Positions 34,857-46,038 of a stretch of 64,000 bases of DNA are shown here, piece after piece. Positions within the stretch are counted from its first letter, which is position 1; every line of letters starts with the position of its first letter. Origin of the DNA: Paenibacillus sp. sptzw28 (GTDB taxonomy: Bacteria > Bacillota > Bacilli > Paenibacillales > Paenibacillaceae); NCBI RefSeq assembly GCF_019550795.1, contig NZ_CP080545.1:3258001-3322000 (forward strand). The letters are read 5' to 3'. Below the pieces are notes generated by a model. It ran no database searches. It was not told the origin of the DNA and saw nothing but the letters and a program-made list of their open reading frames with translations. The position numbers and the translations under genes are program-made.

Positions 34857-35436
34857 GGTAGTATTTTTGTTATAATACCTTGTTGAAAAATGTTATGGTT
34901 TGGCTGTGTGAGTATGTTCTTCACAGAACATATTCGAGAGGCTGTAGATAGGCGTTCAGGAAATAACCGATAACCTTGTGGATCTTTTGCCAGATCCGGA
35001 TAAACAAAGGAAAAGGGAACAAAGACCGAATCGTCCCGTTCCCTAAATTGGTTTAAGAAATGCTGGCCATGCATGCTGAAAGCATGAAAAAAATCCGACA
35101 ACAAACCGTGATTATTCATGCTCGCCATATTACGACTTCTTTTGTGGCTAGATCGTGTATTCTTATCTTATCTAAGGGATGCTTCGAACGCGCGAGTTGC
35201 CAACCGTAAAATCAATGACCGCTGCTTCGTTGGTCCAATCCGTTGCTCCCGCACCGGAGAAGTATGCCATCACCTTCTCTTCCTTCGGCGGAAAATCCGG
35301 GGCAAAATTCGAAGTAGTGAAAAGCGTAACGGTCAAAACTCTTTCCGAATGCCTCAAAGCCCGGATTTGGGTCAGCATCCCTCCCCCTTCGGTCAGGATT
35401 GCCTTTACCCGACGCACTGAGTTGTGTATTCAGCCA
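34857..35436. other. Gap of 580 bases with only doubtful frames
   Basis: Two minus-strand frames (34853-35128 and 35172-35417) read like protein in parts (for example SDFFHAFSMHGQHFLNQF and EGGGMLTQIRALRHSERV), but neither has a family match or a ribosome site I can defend. They may be remnants of lost genes. Confidence 0.4.
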
Positions 35437-38052
<2,616 letters not shown>

Positions 38053-38090
38053 TCAATATCTCTCCTAACCATTAAATTGAGAAAAAACAT

Positions 38091-38240
38091 TTGACAAGAG
38101 TTTACCGGCATGATACACTTAAGATGTAAGATGAAATAATTATGTCTGCATAATATTTTAAGTAGCAATCAGATTATATCATCGTGTGTTTTTATATGCA
38201 ATGATAAAAGAACCTGATAAAACTACCCAGGTTCTTTTTT
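38091..38240 (+). ncRNA. Candidate small RNA: strong promoter to terminator, divergent from rph
   Basis: TTGACA (38091-38096), a 17-base spacer and TACACT (38114-38119) point right. No plus-strand gene follows; instead a hairpin, AAGAACCTG (38208-38216) with CAGGTTCTT (38228-38236), ends in TTTTTT. The implied transcript is about 110 bases. It includes an ATTATG-TCTG-CATAAT dyad at 38139-38154 that also lies in the rph upstream region. The hairpin could instead terminate the VOC gene on the other strand. Confidence 0.5.
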
Positions 38241-38354
38241 GATTTCCTGCTATCCCGACTCCCTGTTTGCCATCTTCTAGGATCAAATTCTAACAGCCCT
38301 CCGAATTTCCTCCATTCGTATAAGAACGAGCCATACATCTATTTGGACATAAAG

Positions 38355-38738
38355 TTACTTCTGCACTATCTGAATAAGGTTGCCGCACGTATCGTCGAAG
38401 ACGGCTATTGTGACTTCGCCCATTTTTGTCGGCTCAATAGTAAACTTCACGCCGTTTTCCAATAATTGTTTGTACTTTTTATGAATATCGCCAACGCCAA
38501 ACATTGTTGCTGGGATTCCATCAGCAAATATCTTCTTTTGATACTCTTTGGCGGCAGGATGGTCATTTGGTTCGAGTAAAAGCTCGGTACCGTCTTGCTC
38601 GTCGGGAGAAACAAGCGTTATCCACCTAAATTCTCCGACGGGGACATCTTCCTTTTTCACAAACCCCAGCGTTTTTGAATAAAACTCCAGTGCCTTCTCT
38701 TGATCTTGTACGAATATGCTGGTAACAATGATTTTCAT
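38355..38738 (-). CDS. VOC (glyoxalase/bleomycin-resistance) family protein
   Basis: This 127-residue protein has two beta-alpha-beta-beta-beta modules (VTSIFVQDQEKALEFYSKTLGF, ...ELLLEPN; MFGVGDIHKKYKQLLENGVKF, VFDDTCGNLIQIVQK). The family includes glyoxalases, dioxygenases and drug-binding proteins; activity is unknown. ATG 38738 has AAAGGAGG ten bases upstream; an earlier in-frame ATG at 38798 is not supported. Confidence 0.88.
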   Translation of the reverse strand: MKIIVTSIFVQDQEKALEFYSKTLGFVKKEDVPVGEFRWITLVSPDEQDGTELLLEPNDHPAAKEYQKKIFADGIPATMFGVGDIHKKYKQLLENGVKFTIEPTKMGEVTIAVFDDTCGNLIQIVQK

Positions 38739-38861
38739 AATGTCTTTGCCTCCTTTGATATTTGCGATGTCGGTGCTCTGCCAACAATATGGCTCCATTC
38801 GAAAAGCCTAACATTCGTCAGAAGTTTTTAATTAAAGTTACTCTATCTCGTTGCAGGGGAT

Positions 38862-39764
38862 TCATGCATTTATTGCCCTTAGGCGCTTAATATCTTGAAT
38901 AGGTGAAAAACCAAACATTCGGGAATATTCACGGCTGAATTGCGACGGACTTTCATAGCCTATCCGGAATGCGACCTCCGCGGCATCTGTTGACTCGGAT
39001 AATAACAGACGCCGTGCTTCCTGTAGTCTCAGTTGTTTTTGGAACTGAATAGGGCTCATAGCGGTTACCTCTTTAAAGTGCCTATGAAGCGAAGAAACAC
39101 TCATATTCGCTATTTCCGCAAGCTCCTGAATCCGAAAAGACCTATCATAGTTATTCATGATTTGTTCGATAACGTCTCTGATTCGTTTGGTACTGCTTCC
39201 TTCTATTGCAATTTGTTCAAGCACAACCCCATGCTGCCCTTGCAGAACCCTGTAGAGAATTTCCTTCGTGATGAGAGGAGCAAGTACTGGTATATCCTTA
39301 GGTTTGTCTAGCAAACGAGCTAGCCTAATTACCGCATCCAACAAAGATAATTCCATCCGGCTGACAAACATACCTCGATTAGTGTTTTCTTTCGGGCCAA
39401 CTCGAATTTCAGAATCGCTTAAAATCTCTAAGATTTGACTCGAGGTAAATTCAAGTTTGAGAGACAAATACGGAACCTGGGAAGAGGCTTCAATGACTTG
39501 CCCGGTAACCGGTAAATCAACGGATGCAACAAGGTAATCGGCAGGACCATATCTAAAGCGCTCCTGTGCCAGCAATACCTCCTTCACACCCTGTACGACA
39601 ATGCAAAAGGAAGGATTGTAAACTCCGAAATTTGATCCAGTAACATTAGATCTACGAGTGAAAAATAAAGACGGTATAGCAGTCGCGTGAACACCGTCCC
39701 GCCCTGAATAACGCTCAATGAGTTTGGCAAGCTCCTCCTGCTGTTTATATATTCGTTCAGACAT
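38862..39764 (-). CDS. AraC family regulator
   Basis: An N-terminal cupin-like ligand domain (about 25-170, AraC_N type: SNFGVYNPSFCIVVQGVKEVLL) and a C-terminal pair of helix-turn-helix motifs (about 195-295: FRIQELAEIANMSVSSLHRHFKEV, DAAEVAFRIGYESPSQFSREYSRMFG) are seen. Starts at 39764 with AGGAG before it. It is divergent from the SDR at 39951 with a 186-base shared upstream region, a typical arrangement for a regulator and its target. Confidence 0.9.
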   Translation of the reverse strand: MSERIYKQQEELAKLIERYSGRDGVHATAIPSLFFTRRSNVTGSNFGVYNPSFCIVVQGVKEVLLAQERFRYGPADYLVASVDLPVTGQVIEASSQVPYLSLKLEFTSSQILEILSDSEIRVGPKENTNRGMFVSRMELSLLDAVIRLARLLDKPKDIPVLAPLITKEILYRVLQGQHGVVLEQIAIEGSSTKRIRDVIEQIMNNYDRSFRIQELAEIANMSVSSLHRHFKEVTAMSPIQFQKQLRLQEARRLLLSESTDAAEVAFRIGYESPSQFSREYSRMFGFSPIQDIKRLRAINA

Positions 39765-39950
39765 AAGATCCTCCTTGCTCCTCCATCCTTGATAGTTCCA
39801 TCATAATTCATATTCGTACGTAACGTATATGGTTGTGAGAGGATTAGGCAATCATTTGAGAAGAATGGGATAACGGTCGACTTTTCATTTGTTGCATAAT
39901 AAGGATGCCGAAGCTGAATATAATTAGCCAAGTTAAAGGAGAAGATTAAA

Positions 39951-40763
39951 ATGGATACACAGGGTAAATATACAGTTATTACCGGAGCAAGCTCTGGTAT
40001 AGGTTACGCGACAGCTAAGGCTTTCGCAAAACGCAAGAAAAATATCATACTTGTTGCTCGCCGTGAAAACAATCTGAACGAACTGAAAAGAGAAATCTTG
40101 CAGGAAATTCCTGAGTTAGATATTGTGATAAAAGCAGTCGATGTATCTGTGAGTCAAAACGCCCATCATCTGTATCGAGAGTTAAATCCGTATCGAATCG
40201 AAACATGGATTAATAATGCAGGTTTCGGTAGCTATGGCAGTGTGTCCGGTCAAGACTTGGAGAAGATTGGAACCATGCTGCGCCTAAACGTGGAAGCCCT
40301 AACTATCTTTTCGTCCTTGTATGTACGTGACTATAGAGACGTGGAAGGTACACAATTAATCAATATATCTTCTGCTGGTGGATACACAATCGTGCCAACG
40401 GCTGTTATCTACTGTGCTTCCAAGTTTTTTGTTAGTGCATTTACCGAGGGATTGGCCCATGAACTGAAAGCCGCCAATGCAAAATTACAAGCTAAAGTTT
40501 TGGCTCCTGCAGCAACCAAAACCGAATTTGGAAAAGTGGCAAACAGTACGAGCGAGTATGACTATGACAAAATTTTTAGTACTTACCATACAAGTGATGA
40601 AATGGCCAATTTTCTCTTGCAGCTCTATGATAGCAACATGACTGTCGGAAGAGTTGACAGAGAAGCTTTTGAATTTAAACTTAGTGAACCGATTTTCGCA
40701 TATGCAGGCAATTCTCAGAATAACCAAAAAGTCCAAGCGAACGAGAACACATCTCAATTTTAA
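39951..40763 (+). CDS. Short-chain dehydrogenase/reductase
   Basis: This 270-residue NAD(P)H-dependent oxidoreductase is intact: TGASSGIG at 11-18, NNAG at 88-91, INISSAGG (Ser) and Tyr154/Lys158 in YCASK. The substrate is unknown. GGAG precedes the ATG. It is probably regulated by the divergent AraC protein. A terminator follows. Unlike the SDR at 7.2-8.0 kb, all catalytic residues are present. Confidence 0.9.
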   Translation: MDTQGKYTVITGASSGIGYATAKAFAKRKKNIILVARRENNLNELKREILQEIPELDIVIKAVDVSVSQNAHHLYRELNPYRIETWINNAGFGSYGSVSGQDLEKIGTMLRLNVEALTIFSSLYVRDYRDVEGTQLINISSAGGYTIVPTAVIYCASKFFVSAFTEGLAHELKAANAKLQAKVLAPAATKTEFGKVANSTSEYDYDKIFSTYHTSDEMANFLLQLYDSNMTVGRVDREAFEFKLSEPIFAYAGNSQNNQKVQANENTSQF

Positions 40764-40794
40764 AGTGGTGGAGTAGATGAATCATAGCTTGAGA

Positions 40795-40824
40795 AGACGG
40801 CAGCCATTTCACCGACTGCCGTCT
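40795..40824 (+). terminator. Intrinsic-type hairpin after the SDR gene
   Basis: AGACGGCAG (40795-40803) pairs with CTGCCGTCT (40816-40824), 32 bases past the stop. The T run is short (CTTC), so efficiency is uncertain. A second hairpin (CGGCCT...AGGCCG) lies near 40930-40965. Confidence 0.55.
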
Positions 40825-41010
40825 CTTCAGTCCCGTCAGACTAAATGAGAACCCCCTGTTTCGTCCACTAATTTGACATCGGGACTTACATCCACTTTTA
40901 CAACAACAAAATTACAAGCAAAACTAATCGGCCTCAGTCCGTCAGAGTACTGGACCAAGGCCGTCTAAAATAATATTATTTGTACTGTCTTCTTGACGGG
41001 GTGCAGTTCA

Positions 41011-41116
41011 GTCTTAGACTGCCTCTGCTTCTATGGTTTAGATTCTTTGGACTTTATATTCGGTTTCATTATATTTGCCTCCTAAAAATGGTGAGTTTTT
41101 ATTTTTAGGTAGCTAA
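41011..41116 (-). pseudogene. Vestige of a second MFS locus: leader hairpin plus first 11 codons, gene body deleted
   Basis: 41036-41116 is nearly identical to 50685-50764, the start and leader hairpin of the MFS gene at 49289-50716. 41011-41034 is identical to part of the sequence just past that gene's terminator region (49224-49246). Here they are fused directly. On the minus strand the frame reads MKPNIKSKESKP-stop. The ribosome-site hairpin arms persist with changes (AGGAGGC opposite GCTACCT). Confidence 0.8.
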
Positions 41117-41575
41117 GATTCAAGCAGTGCTGTTTCTCAACAAATTCCGGTACAGTTGTATAGTCATCACTACCAAAAGCGAAGAGATACTGGCCCCTAT
41201 CCGTAACATTGCAAATACAATGCAAGAAACGGAGCGCAAGTGCGGACTTATCAATCGCGCCCCGACAACCTTATTTTACCATTGTTACTTTATACAAGAA
41301 AATGTAAATCAAAAAAATCACCGGATAATTTCCCGCGCTTCCGGAAAGGCAAGACTCCGTATAAAAACCTTGATGGCATCATTCCATCAAGGTTTTTTAG
41401 ATCCGGCCCAATTGCCAAGGATAATGGCGATCTTCATTATTTCTGGGAAGGTTCAGTGCTTATTGCTTCACCTTCTTACGACGTTTAATCGGAAACGGCG
41501 GTGGCGAAGCGTTGATCTTGTATTCTCCAGAATGACATCTCCTAATGTTTAAAGAGTTGGAACTCATATCCGATC
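41117..41575. other. Gap with one terminator and no convincing gene
   Basis: Plus-strand frames (41127-41552) have no ribosome site and run through the hairpin at 41364; I do not believe them. Nothing else recognised. Confidence 0.45.
41364..41398. terminator. Bidirectional intrinsic terminator
   Basis: AACCTTGATGG and CCATCAAGGTT form a perfect 11-bp stem around CATCATT, with A and T runs on both sides (AAAA before, TTTTTT after). It suits termination of the minus-strand O-antigen-ligase-like gene. Confidence 0.8.
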
Positions 41576-43201
41576 TTATACATGTACTAATTCAGATTCA
41601 GATTCTTCCTTTCGTAAATTTTCGGTTTCAGGAATAGTGAATTCTTTTTCAGAAATGGTTTCTTTGGCGGCAAAACGCCTTTCGTTCCGGCATATGACAG
41701 GTGGGTTATTGGTTTGAATCTCTTTGAAGTTGTGATAGGCAGAAAAAACAGCTAACAAAATCCAGAAGTATTTAATTGTATCTAAGTCGGCTACCATTGT
41801 TAATTCAAATAAATACCCCACAAAAGAAAGAAGAAGGACAAAGTTAAACAGGTTATATTTCATATATCGGAGCATCATCAAAATAATAATGCTAAACAAT
41901 GTAATCGTTGCGATCAACCCAACCCATCCCTGTTCGAGTTTCACGAGCATATAGTAACTATCGACTGATTGAGATGTTGTAACGTCAAAAGGGTTTAATT
42001 CAGGAATATAAAACACCATAGGTTCATTTCGGAGGAACCCAATTCCTTTACCAAAAAAATCTTCTAATCCACTTTGACTAAAGGCGTATTTTATTAATTC
42101 TTCGCGAAAAGAAAATGGTTCTACATTGTTACCAAAATCTTTAACATACGAAGTCCCAAAAAGGGAATCAGATAATGCTTTAACACTATCTCCGATTGCA
42201 GAGAGTCCAATTGATTCGCCGAAAGGTGTAACACTTAAAGTCAACAGTGGAAGTGCGAAATATATGAAAAGGAAAATAAAACGAATTTTCGTCTTTAATT
42301 TTGCGAATATGAAGAATACGATCAGAGAAATACTTAAGGAAATCAAAGCTGATCTCGATAAGGTCATAAACATATTTAACATAAGTAAGACTAATAGAGT
42401 GAGATAGAAGTAATACTGCTTTTTACTTATCTCCTTTGCCATTTTGATCTGGTAGAAGATAAGTGGAATCATTATAATTAAATACATACTGTACCCTAAT
42501 GAGTGTGCAAAGCTACTGCTTACTCTCAAATGCCCCGAGCGAATGAATTGACTATATTTAAGACCCTCAAAGTTTGAAACATCAAGAAGGCTAAAAATAT
42601 TAAATTGCGCTAGAAATTCAATGACACCGAACACAGAAAGAATAAAGGCAACAATGGAAATCGTATGTAAGAATTTATGAAGAAACTTTTGTTTATCTCC
42701 TATTTTTTCAACCTCAATATGGATATTCATGAGTATTAAATAGTACAACAGTACCTTTTCAACAATGATGGTAATAGAACTAACAAGGTTGGAAGCGTCC
42801 TGCATAGAATACATCCGAACAAACGCAGGGATCAAAATACATGTTGCATAAATAAGGATAGCAATCTTGAACTTGTCACCTTTTATAGCGTTAACAAGGT
42901 TGGATATACGTTGTTTTAAAATTAGTTGATCGTAAATAAGAATAAATAATAAGATTCGAAAGCCATTTATAAATGGCATTTCTCCCATCTTATAAGAAAA
43001 ATAAGGCGGCAAAAATGGGATTAGAATCACAAAATACCAAAATAATTTCTGATTTTGTATTAGATATAATATGATTCCTAATAAAGCTAGAGCAAATATT
43101 ATTTGCATAGTATTAGATAACCCCGTAAGTGTTATAAAAGAGACAATGATGGAAGCAAAAAGAACAAATAGGATCTTAGACTTTGAGCTGCTTAATTCCA
43201 A
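41576..43201 (-). CDS. O-antigen ligase/polymerase-like membrane protein
   Basis: This 541-residue, AT-rich polytopic protein has about ten to twelve membrane helices and a large outside loop (about 325-400) with the Wzy/WaaL-type pattern FFGKGIGFLRNEP. Such proteins join or polymerise surface polysaccharides. The start is TTG at 43201 with GGGGAG upstream. The hydrophilic 60-residue C-terminus (NERRFAAKETISEKEF...) is acidic and unusual. No glycosyltransferase genes are adjacent. Confidence 0.75.
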   Translation of the reverse strand: MELSSSKSKILFVLFASIIVSFITLTGLSNTMQIIFALALLGIILYLIQNQKLFWYFVILIPFLPPYFSYKMGEMPFINGFRILLFILIYDQLILKQRISNLVNAIKGDKFKIAILIYATCILIPAFVRMYSMQDASNLVSSITIIVEKVLLYYLILMNIHIEVEKIGDKQKFLHKFLHTISIVAFILSVFGVIEFLAQFNIFSLLDVSNFEGLKYSQFIRSGHLRVSSSFAHSLGYSMYLIIMIPLIFYQIKMAKEISKKQYYFYLTLLVLLMLNMFMTLSRSALISLSISLIVFFIFAKLKTKIRFIFLFIYFALPLLTLSVTPFGESIGLSAIGDSVKALSDSLFGTSYVKDFGNNVEPFSFREELIKYAFSQSGLEDFFGKGIGFLRNEPMVFYIPELNPFDVTTSQSVDSYYMLVKLEQGWVGLIATITLFSIIILMMLRYMKYNLFNFVLLLSFVGYLFELTMVADLDTIKYFWILLAVFSAYHNFKEIQTNNPPVICRNERRFAAKETISEKEFTIPETENLRKEESESELVHV

Positions 43202-43296
43202 ATAAACCTCTCCCCGACAATAGAACTTAGTACGGTCACTACAGCAGAGCTAAAGGTTACAACCATAATATTTTCTTTGATAAAATCCATGTTCAT
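43192..43296 (-). CDS. Possible 34-residue membrane peptide upstream of the O-antigen-ligase-like gene
   Basis: MNMDFIKENIMVVTFSSAVV...GERFIWN overlaps the next gene's TTG start by ten bases, a coupling-like arrangement. It has one hydrophobic helix and a weak AGGG site. Unknown function. Confidence 0.4.
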   Translation of the reverse strand: MNMDFIKENIMVVTFSSAVVTVLSSIVGERFIWN

Positions 43297-43959
43297 TTAT
43301 TCATCCCTATTCTCAACTTGCACCCCCTCTCATTAATCTAATTAATAAGTCTTATTGCCTAAAACAATTACAAGTTCACTAATTATAAAATACCTTTTTA
43401 ACAAAAAACGACCATTTTATATTATTAAATTCCATTCTAAAGAGACATATTTTATCATTTCTTCTACTTACTTAGATTATAGAGTCGACAAATTCACGGT
43501 TCTATGAGAATCTTTCTACTATTGTTGTCTTCTGTATACCTTTTGTCGTTTATGATAGGACTCTGAACCTACCATAGTGTGAGATCACCCCTATACCTGC
43601 GAAGATTATAGACGGATGTAGGAGCATCTACACAGTTATATTGGTGTGATATTGGAGGATTAGGTTCGGAAGGCACATGAGCAAGAGTGGGAGTCCTATA
43701 TACGACAAAAAAAGCACTCTCCGATTTAAGAGAGTGCTTCATTTCCGTTGTATTGCCATTTAGGCCCAATAGCGTTATTGACCGTTATGTTTGTGTTACT
43801 AGACTAGAAAGTGGACACGAAGAACCGAGAATTCGAGCAATCAGAGACTAACGGTACCGTCCTGCATCATTTTGACCGCGGCAGCCAATGTCCATCAACT
43901 CTATTATGAGGTTTTGTTACGACTGAGAAAACTCCGTAACTCCTCCATACGCTGTTTAA
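43297..43959. other. AT-rich gap with no convincing gene
   Basis: A 66-codon minus frame (43569-43769) reads TPTLAHVPSEPNPPISHQYN but starts inside the terminator hairpin at 43712 and has no ribosome site. It may be a relic of a repeated element. The remainder is AT-rich promoter-like sequence. Confidence 0.4.
43712..43739. terminator. Intrinsic terminator hairpin
   Basis: AAGCACTCTC and GAGAGTGCTT form a 10-bp stem with an 8-base loop. Seven As precede it, giving a T run on the minus strand. Confidence 0.7.
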
Positions 43960-44427
43960 TTACATCTTAATATGTCTCCGAGTTCCATACTTCTTCCCGA
44001 CTCTAAATATCAAAGGAGTCCCTATTATCGTCGGTAAGAACCAAAAGAATAGCGCCGGTAGATCACTCAATACTGGTATCCTTGGGACATTTACTACCAA
44101 GGTCGCAGTGATGATGCCTATGTACGAACCCAACATACAGCCAATATGAGTACCCAACCAATTTCTCCATCTCCTTTTAGCAGACAGGTATCCGAGCAAA
44201 GCAAGTCCATAAGAAAATAACGCGATATAAAAAAGATACTGACTTTCTTTCCAGTGCAAAACTGACATAACTAGGGCTGTAAAAAACACAATGACATAGG
44301 CCCAATGATATACCTCACCGGACACAGTATGTCTGCCTTTCTTCTTTTTCGAGAGCATTGCAATTAGTCCGGTTACCAAGCAAGTAGAACCAGTTGTAAC
44401 ATGAATAAGTAAAACTAAGTTAAACAA
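43960..44427 (-). CDS. Four-helix membrane protein, DUF2306-like
   Basis: The 155-residue product has about four helices. HVTTGSTCLVTGLIAML...KGRHTVSGEVYHWAYVI resembles DUF2306-type membrane proteins with conserved His residues near helix ends. Function is unknown. It lies 21 bases past the GNAT gene and is probably co-transcribed. Confidence 0.6.
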   Translation of the reverse strand: MFNLVLLIHVTTGSTCLVTGLIAMLSKKKKGRHTVSGEVYHWAYVIVFFTALVMSVLHWKESQYLFYIALFSYGLALLGYLSAKRRWRNWLGTHIGCMLGSYIGIITATLVVNVPRIPVLSDLPALFFWFLPTIIGTPLIFRVGKKYGTRRHIKM

Positions 44428-44448
44428 GTTTCATCAGCTCACTATTCG

Positions 44449-44985
44449 TTATTGATAATTGGATTTTAGCAAAGAGTAGACATTAGTAGTATATGGAATG
44501 CCATTTTGATACATATATTCTTTTAGAACACCTTCTTTTTGAAAGCCTAGTTTAGTCAATAAATTGTTAGACCCTTCATTTTCAATAAAAACAACCGCAC
44601 CTATTCGATTCAAATGCAAGTCTTTAAAGCCGTATGAAGTGATTTCTGTTATGGCTTCTGATGCATATCCTTTACGCCAATGCTTAGGATGAATTTCATA
44701 CCCTAGTTCTGCCCGTCTATGCTTTGGGGCCCAAGCATTAAATCCGATAGTTCCGATAATTCCCTCTGTATCTTTGATTTCAATTCCCCATCGCATGCCA
44801 CGTTTCTCATTATAGTTTCTTGAAAAAAAGGCAACTAACTGTTTTGCCTGTTCTATACTTTCCAATTTGTCTTGTCCATAATATCGCGTAACATCCTCAT
44901 TGGAAAAACAAGCAAAGACTCCTTCGGCATCATGATTTGTGATTTCCCGCAACAAAAGTCTTTTTGTTTCTAATATAGGAAACAT
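44449..44985 (-). CDS. GNAT acetyltransferase, RimJ/RimL type
   Basis: The 178-residue product begins LETKRLLLREITNHDAEGVF, the hallmark start of RimJ/RimL-like enzymes. It continues with ELGYEIHPKHWRKGYASEAI (acetyl-CoA loop) and NRIGAVVFIENEGSNNLLTKLGF. It acetylates a protein N-terminus or a small amine. AGGGAG lies about ten bases before the ATG. The sequence over its stop, TAACGAATAGTG, weakly recalls the cassette-repeat core. Confidence 0.9.
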   Translation of the reverse strand: MFPILETKRLLLREITNHDAEGVFACFSNEDVTRYYGQDKLESIEQAKQLVAFFSRNYNEKRGMRWGIEIKDTEGIIGTIGFNAWAPKHRRAELGYEIHPKHWRKGYASEAITEITSYGFKDLHLNRIGAVVFIENEGSNNLLTKLGFQKEGVLKEYMYQNGIPYTTNVYSLLKSNYQ

Positions 44986-45004
44986 TTTGTCAACTCCCTT
45001 CTAA

Positions 45005-45211
45005 ATGTTTTCGGACCCAAATAACGCATTAACAGTCTACCGGCAATATTTTTATCTGGGGAAGCACTCTGGAATCTCAACGAAAACCGGCATGCAGTAC
45101 TTTCCCGGTACTACTATCGAAATCAACGACTCCATTCATGCATTTCGGGTTTATCAGGATCCTGCCGGGAACACCTACTCATTAAAAGTCACGTATATCC
45201 TTAATGAGTGA
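45005..45211 (+). CDS. Small ORF, perhaps a gene tail
   Basis: ATG-initiated, 68 residues (MFSDPNNALTVYRQYFYLGKHSG...GNTYSLKVTYILNE). The composition looks like the beta-rich end of a larger secreted protein, but no family is recognised. Its last 30 bases overlap the 3' end of the convergent nucleotidyltransferase gene. No clear ribosome site. Confidence 0.35.
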   Translation: MFSDPNNALTVYRQYFYLGKHSGISTKTGMQYFPGTTIEINDSIHAFRVYQDPAGNTYSLKVTYILNE

Positions 45212-45721
45212 TACGCATTCTTCCAATATCTCTTCAGGAAGCGGTTCTTTCATCAATATTTTTAATAATCCTTTATTTGCTCCTACTGTCTTTAAATATG
45301 AAAGCAGTAAGTCTGCCTTTTCTTTTCGGTTCATTAAGGCATAAGCAACATACCAGGCTTCAGGACTTCCGACTTGAATACCGTTCCAACGGAAAACTGG
45401 GATAGATGGTATTCTGCAAAGACCTTTGCTTCCATATATCGAAAATCGCCCCATTAGTTCCACTTGGGGGTTATCGTTATGAATGAGTAGCTTATATTCG
45501 GTTCCAAATGGAAAATCGCCACTTATTATTTCTTTTACTTCAAAGTTCTGCAAAGCATTCAAAACGCTATCTTTAGGCGCTTCAGTCATAACGTCCCAGT
45601 CACGAACCATGTTGGTTAAGCCAAAGCTGTATAATAAACCACTCCCACCTAATGAATAGGGAATACCACAGTGTTCAAGTTTTTCAATGACAACAGCTAA
45701 TTTCTTAATTTCCGGTTTCAT
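45182..45721 (-). CDS. Nucleotidyltransferase-fold protein
   Basis: The 179-residue product has the LGGSGLLYSFGL...VRDWDVMTEAP pattern of pol-beta-like nucleotidyltransferases (GG/GS loop followed by DxD-like DWDV), and PSIPVFRWNGIQVGSPEAWYVAYALM further on. The target is unknown. GGAGG lies about eight bases before the ATG, inside the preceding small ORF, so the two are coupled. Confidence 0.7.
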   Translation of the reverse strand: MKPEIKKLAVVIEKLEHCGIPYSLGGSGLLYSFGLTNMVRDWDVMTEAPKDSVLNALQNFEVKEIISGDFPFGTEYKLLIHNDNPQVELMGRFSIYGSKGLCRIPSIPVFRWNGIQVGSPEAWYVAYALMNRKEKADLLLSYLKTVGANKGLLKILMKEPLPEEILEECVSLIKDIRDF

Positions 45722-45968
45722 TATTGTGTCCTCCGTATCGCCAAAAACTTAAAGTGTATGGCATCCAGTGCCGCGGCAAACCTATTGGAGCTTCTCCTCT
45801 CGTTATTGTAGAGTGCCAAATCACCGACAAGTAAAACTGCTCTTCTCTCACGCGAACATAGATATCGGTAACCAGTTTATGAATCGGCACTTCATCAACC
45901 AATAGAAAAATCCCCTCCGGGTTAGCAGCCTTCAAGTCCATTGTCAATGGACTTTTTTTTACTGTCAA
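45705..45968 (-). CDS. Small hypothetical protein coupled to the nucleotidyltransferase
   Basis: The frame runs 87 codons, but its first 15 codons cross a terminator (45934-45960). The likelier start is a TTG near 45903, nine bases after GGAGGGG, giving about 65 residues (VDEVPIHKLVTDIYVRVREEQFYLSVIWHS...). It overlaps the next gene by 17 bases. Not recognised. Confidence 0.4.
   Translation of the reverse strand: MTVKKSPLTMDLKAANPEGIFLLVDEVPIHKLVTDIYVRVREEQFYLSVIWHSTITRGEAPIGLPRHWMPYTLSFWRYGGHNNETGN
45934..45960 (+). terminator. Intrinsic terminator on the plus strand
   Basis: AAGTCCATTG, one base and CAATGGACTT form a perfect palindromic stem, followed by a run of T. No obvious plus-strand gene ends here, so it may be a relic. 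Confidence 0.6.
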
Positions 45969-46038
45969 CTATAAGGGGATAATATTAATTATGCGGGTTG
46001 GAATCGGAATATATTCTTGCCAGCTGATAATTTCCAAC

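Noticed and set aside
34853..35128. A 91-codon minus-strand frame (MASMNNHGLLSDFF...)
   Set aside because: Parts read like protein, but there is no ribosome site, the frame overlaps the padR promoter, and I could not assign a family.
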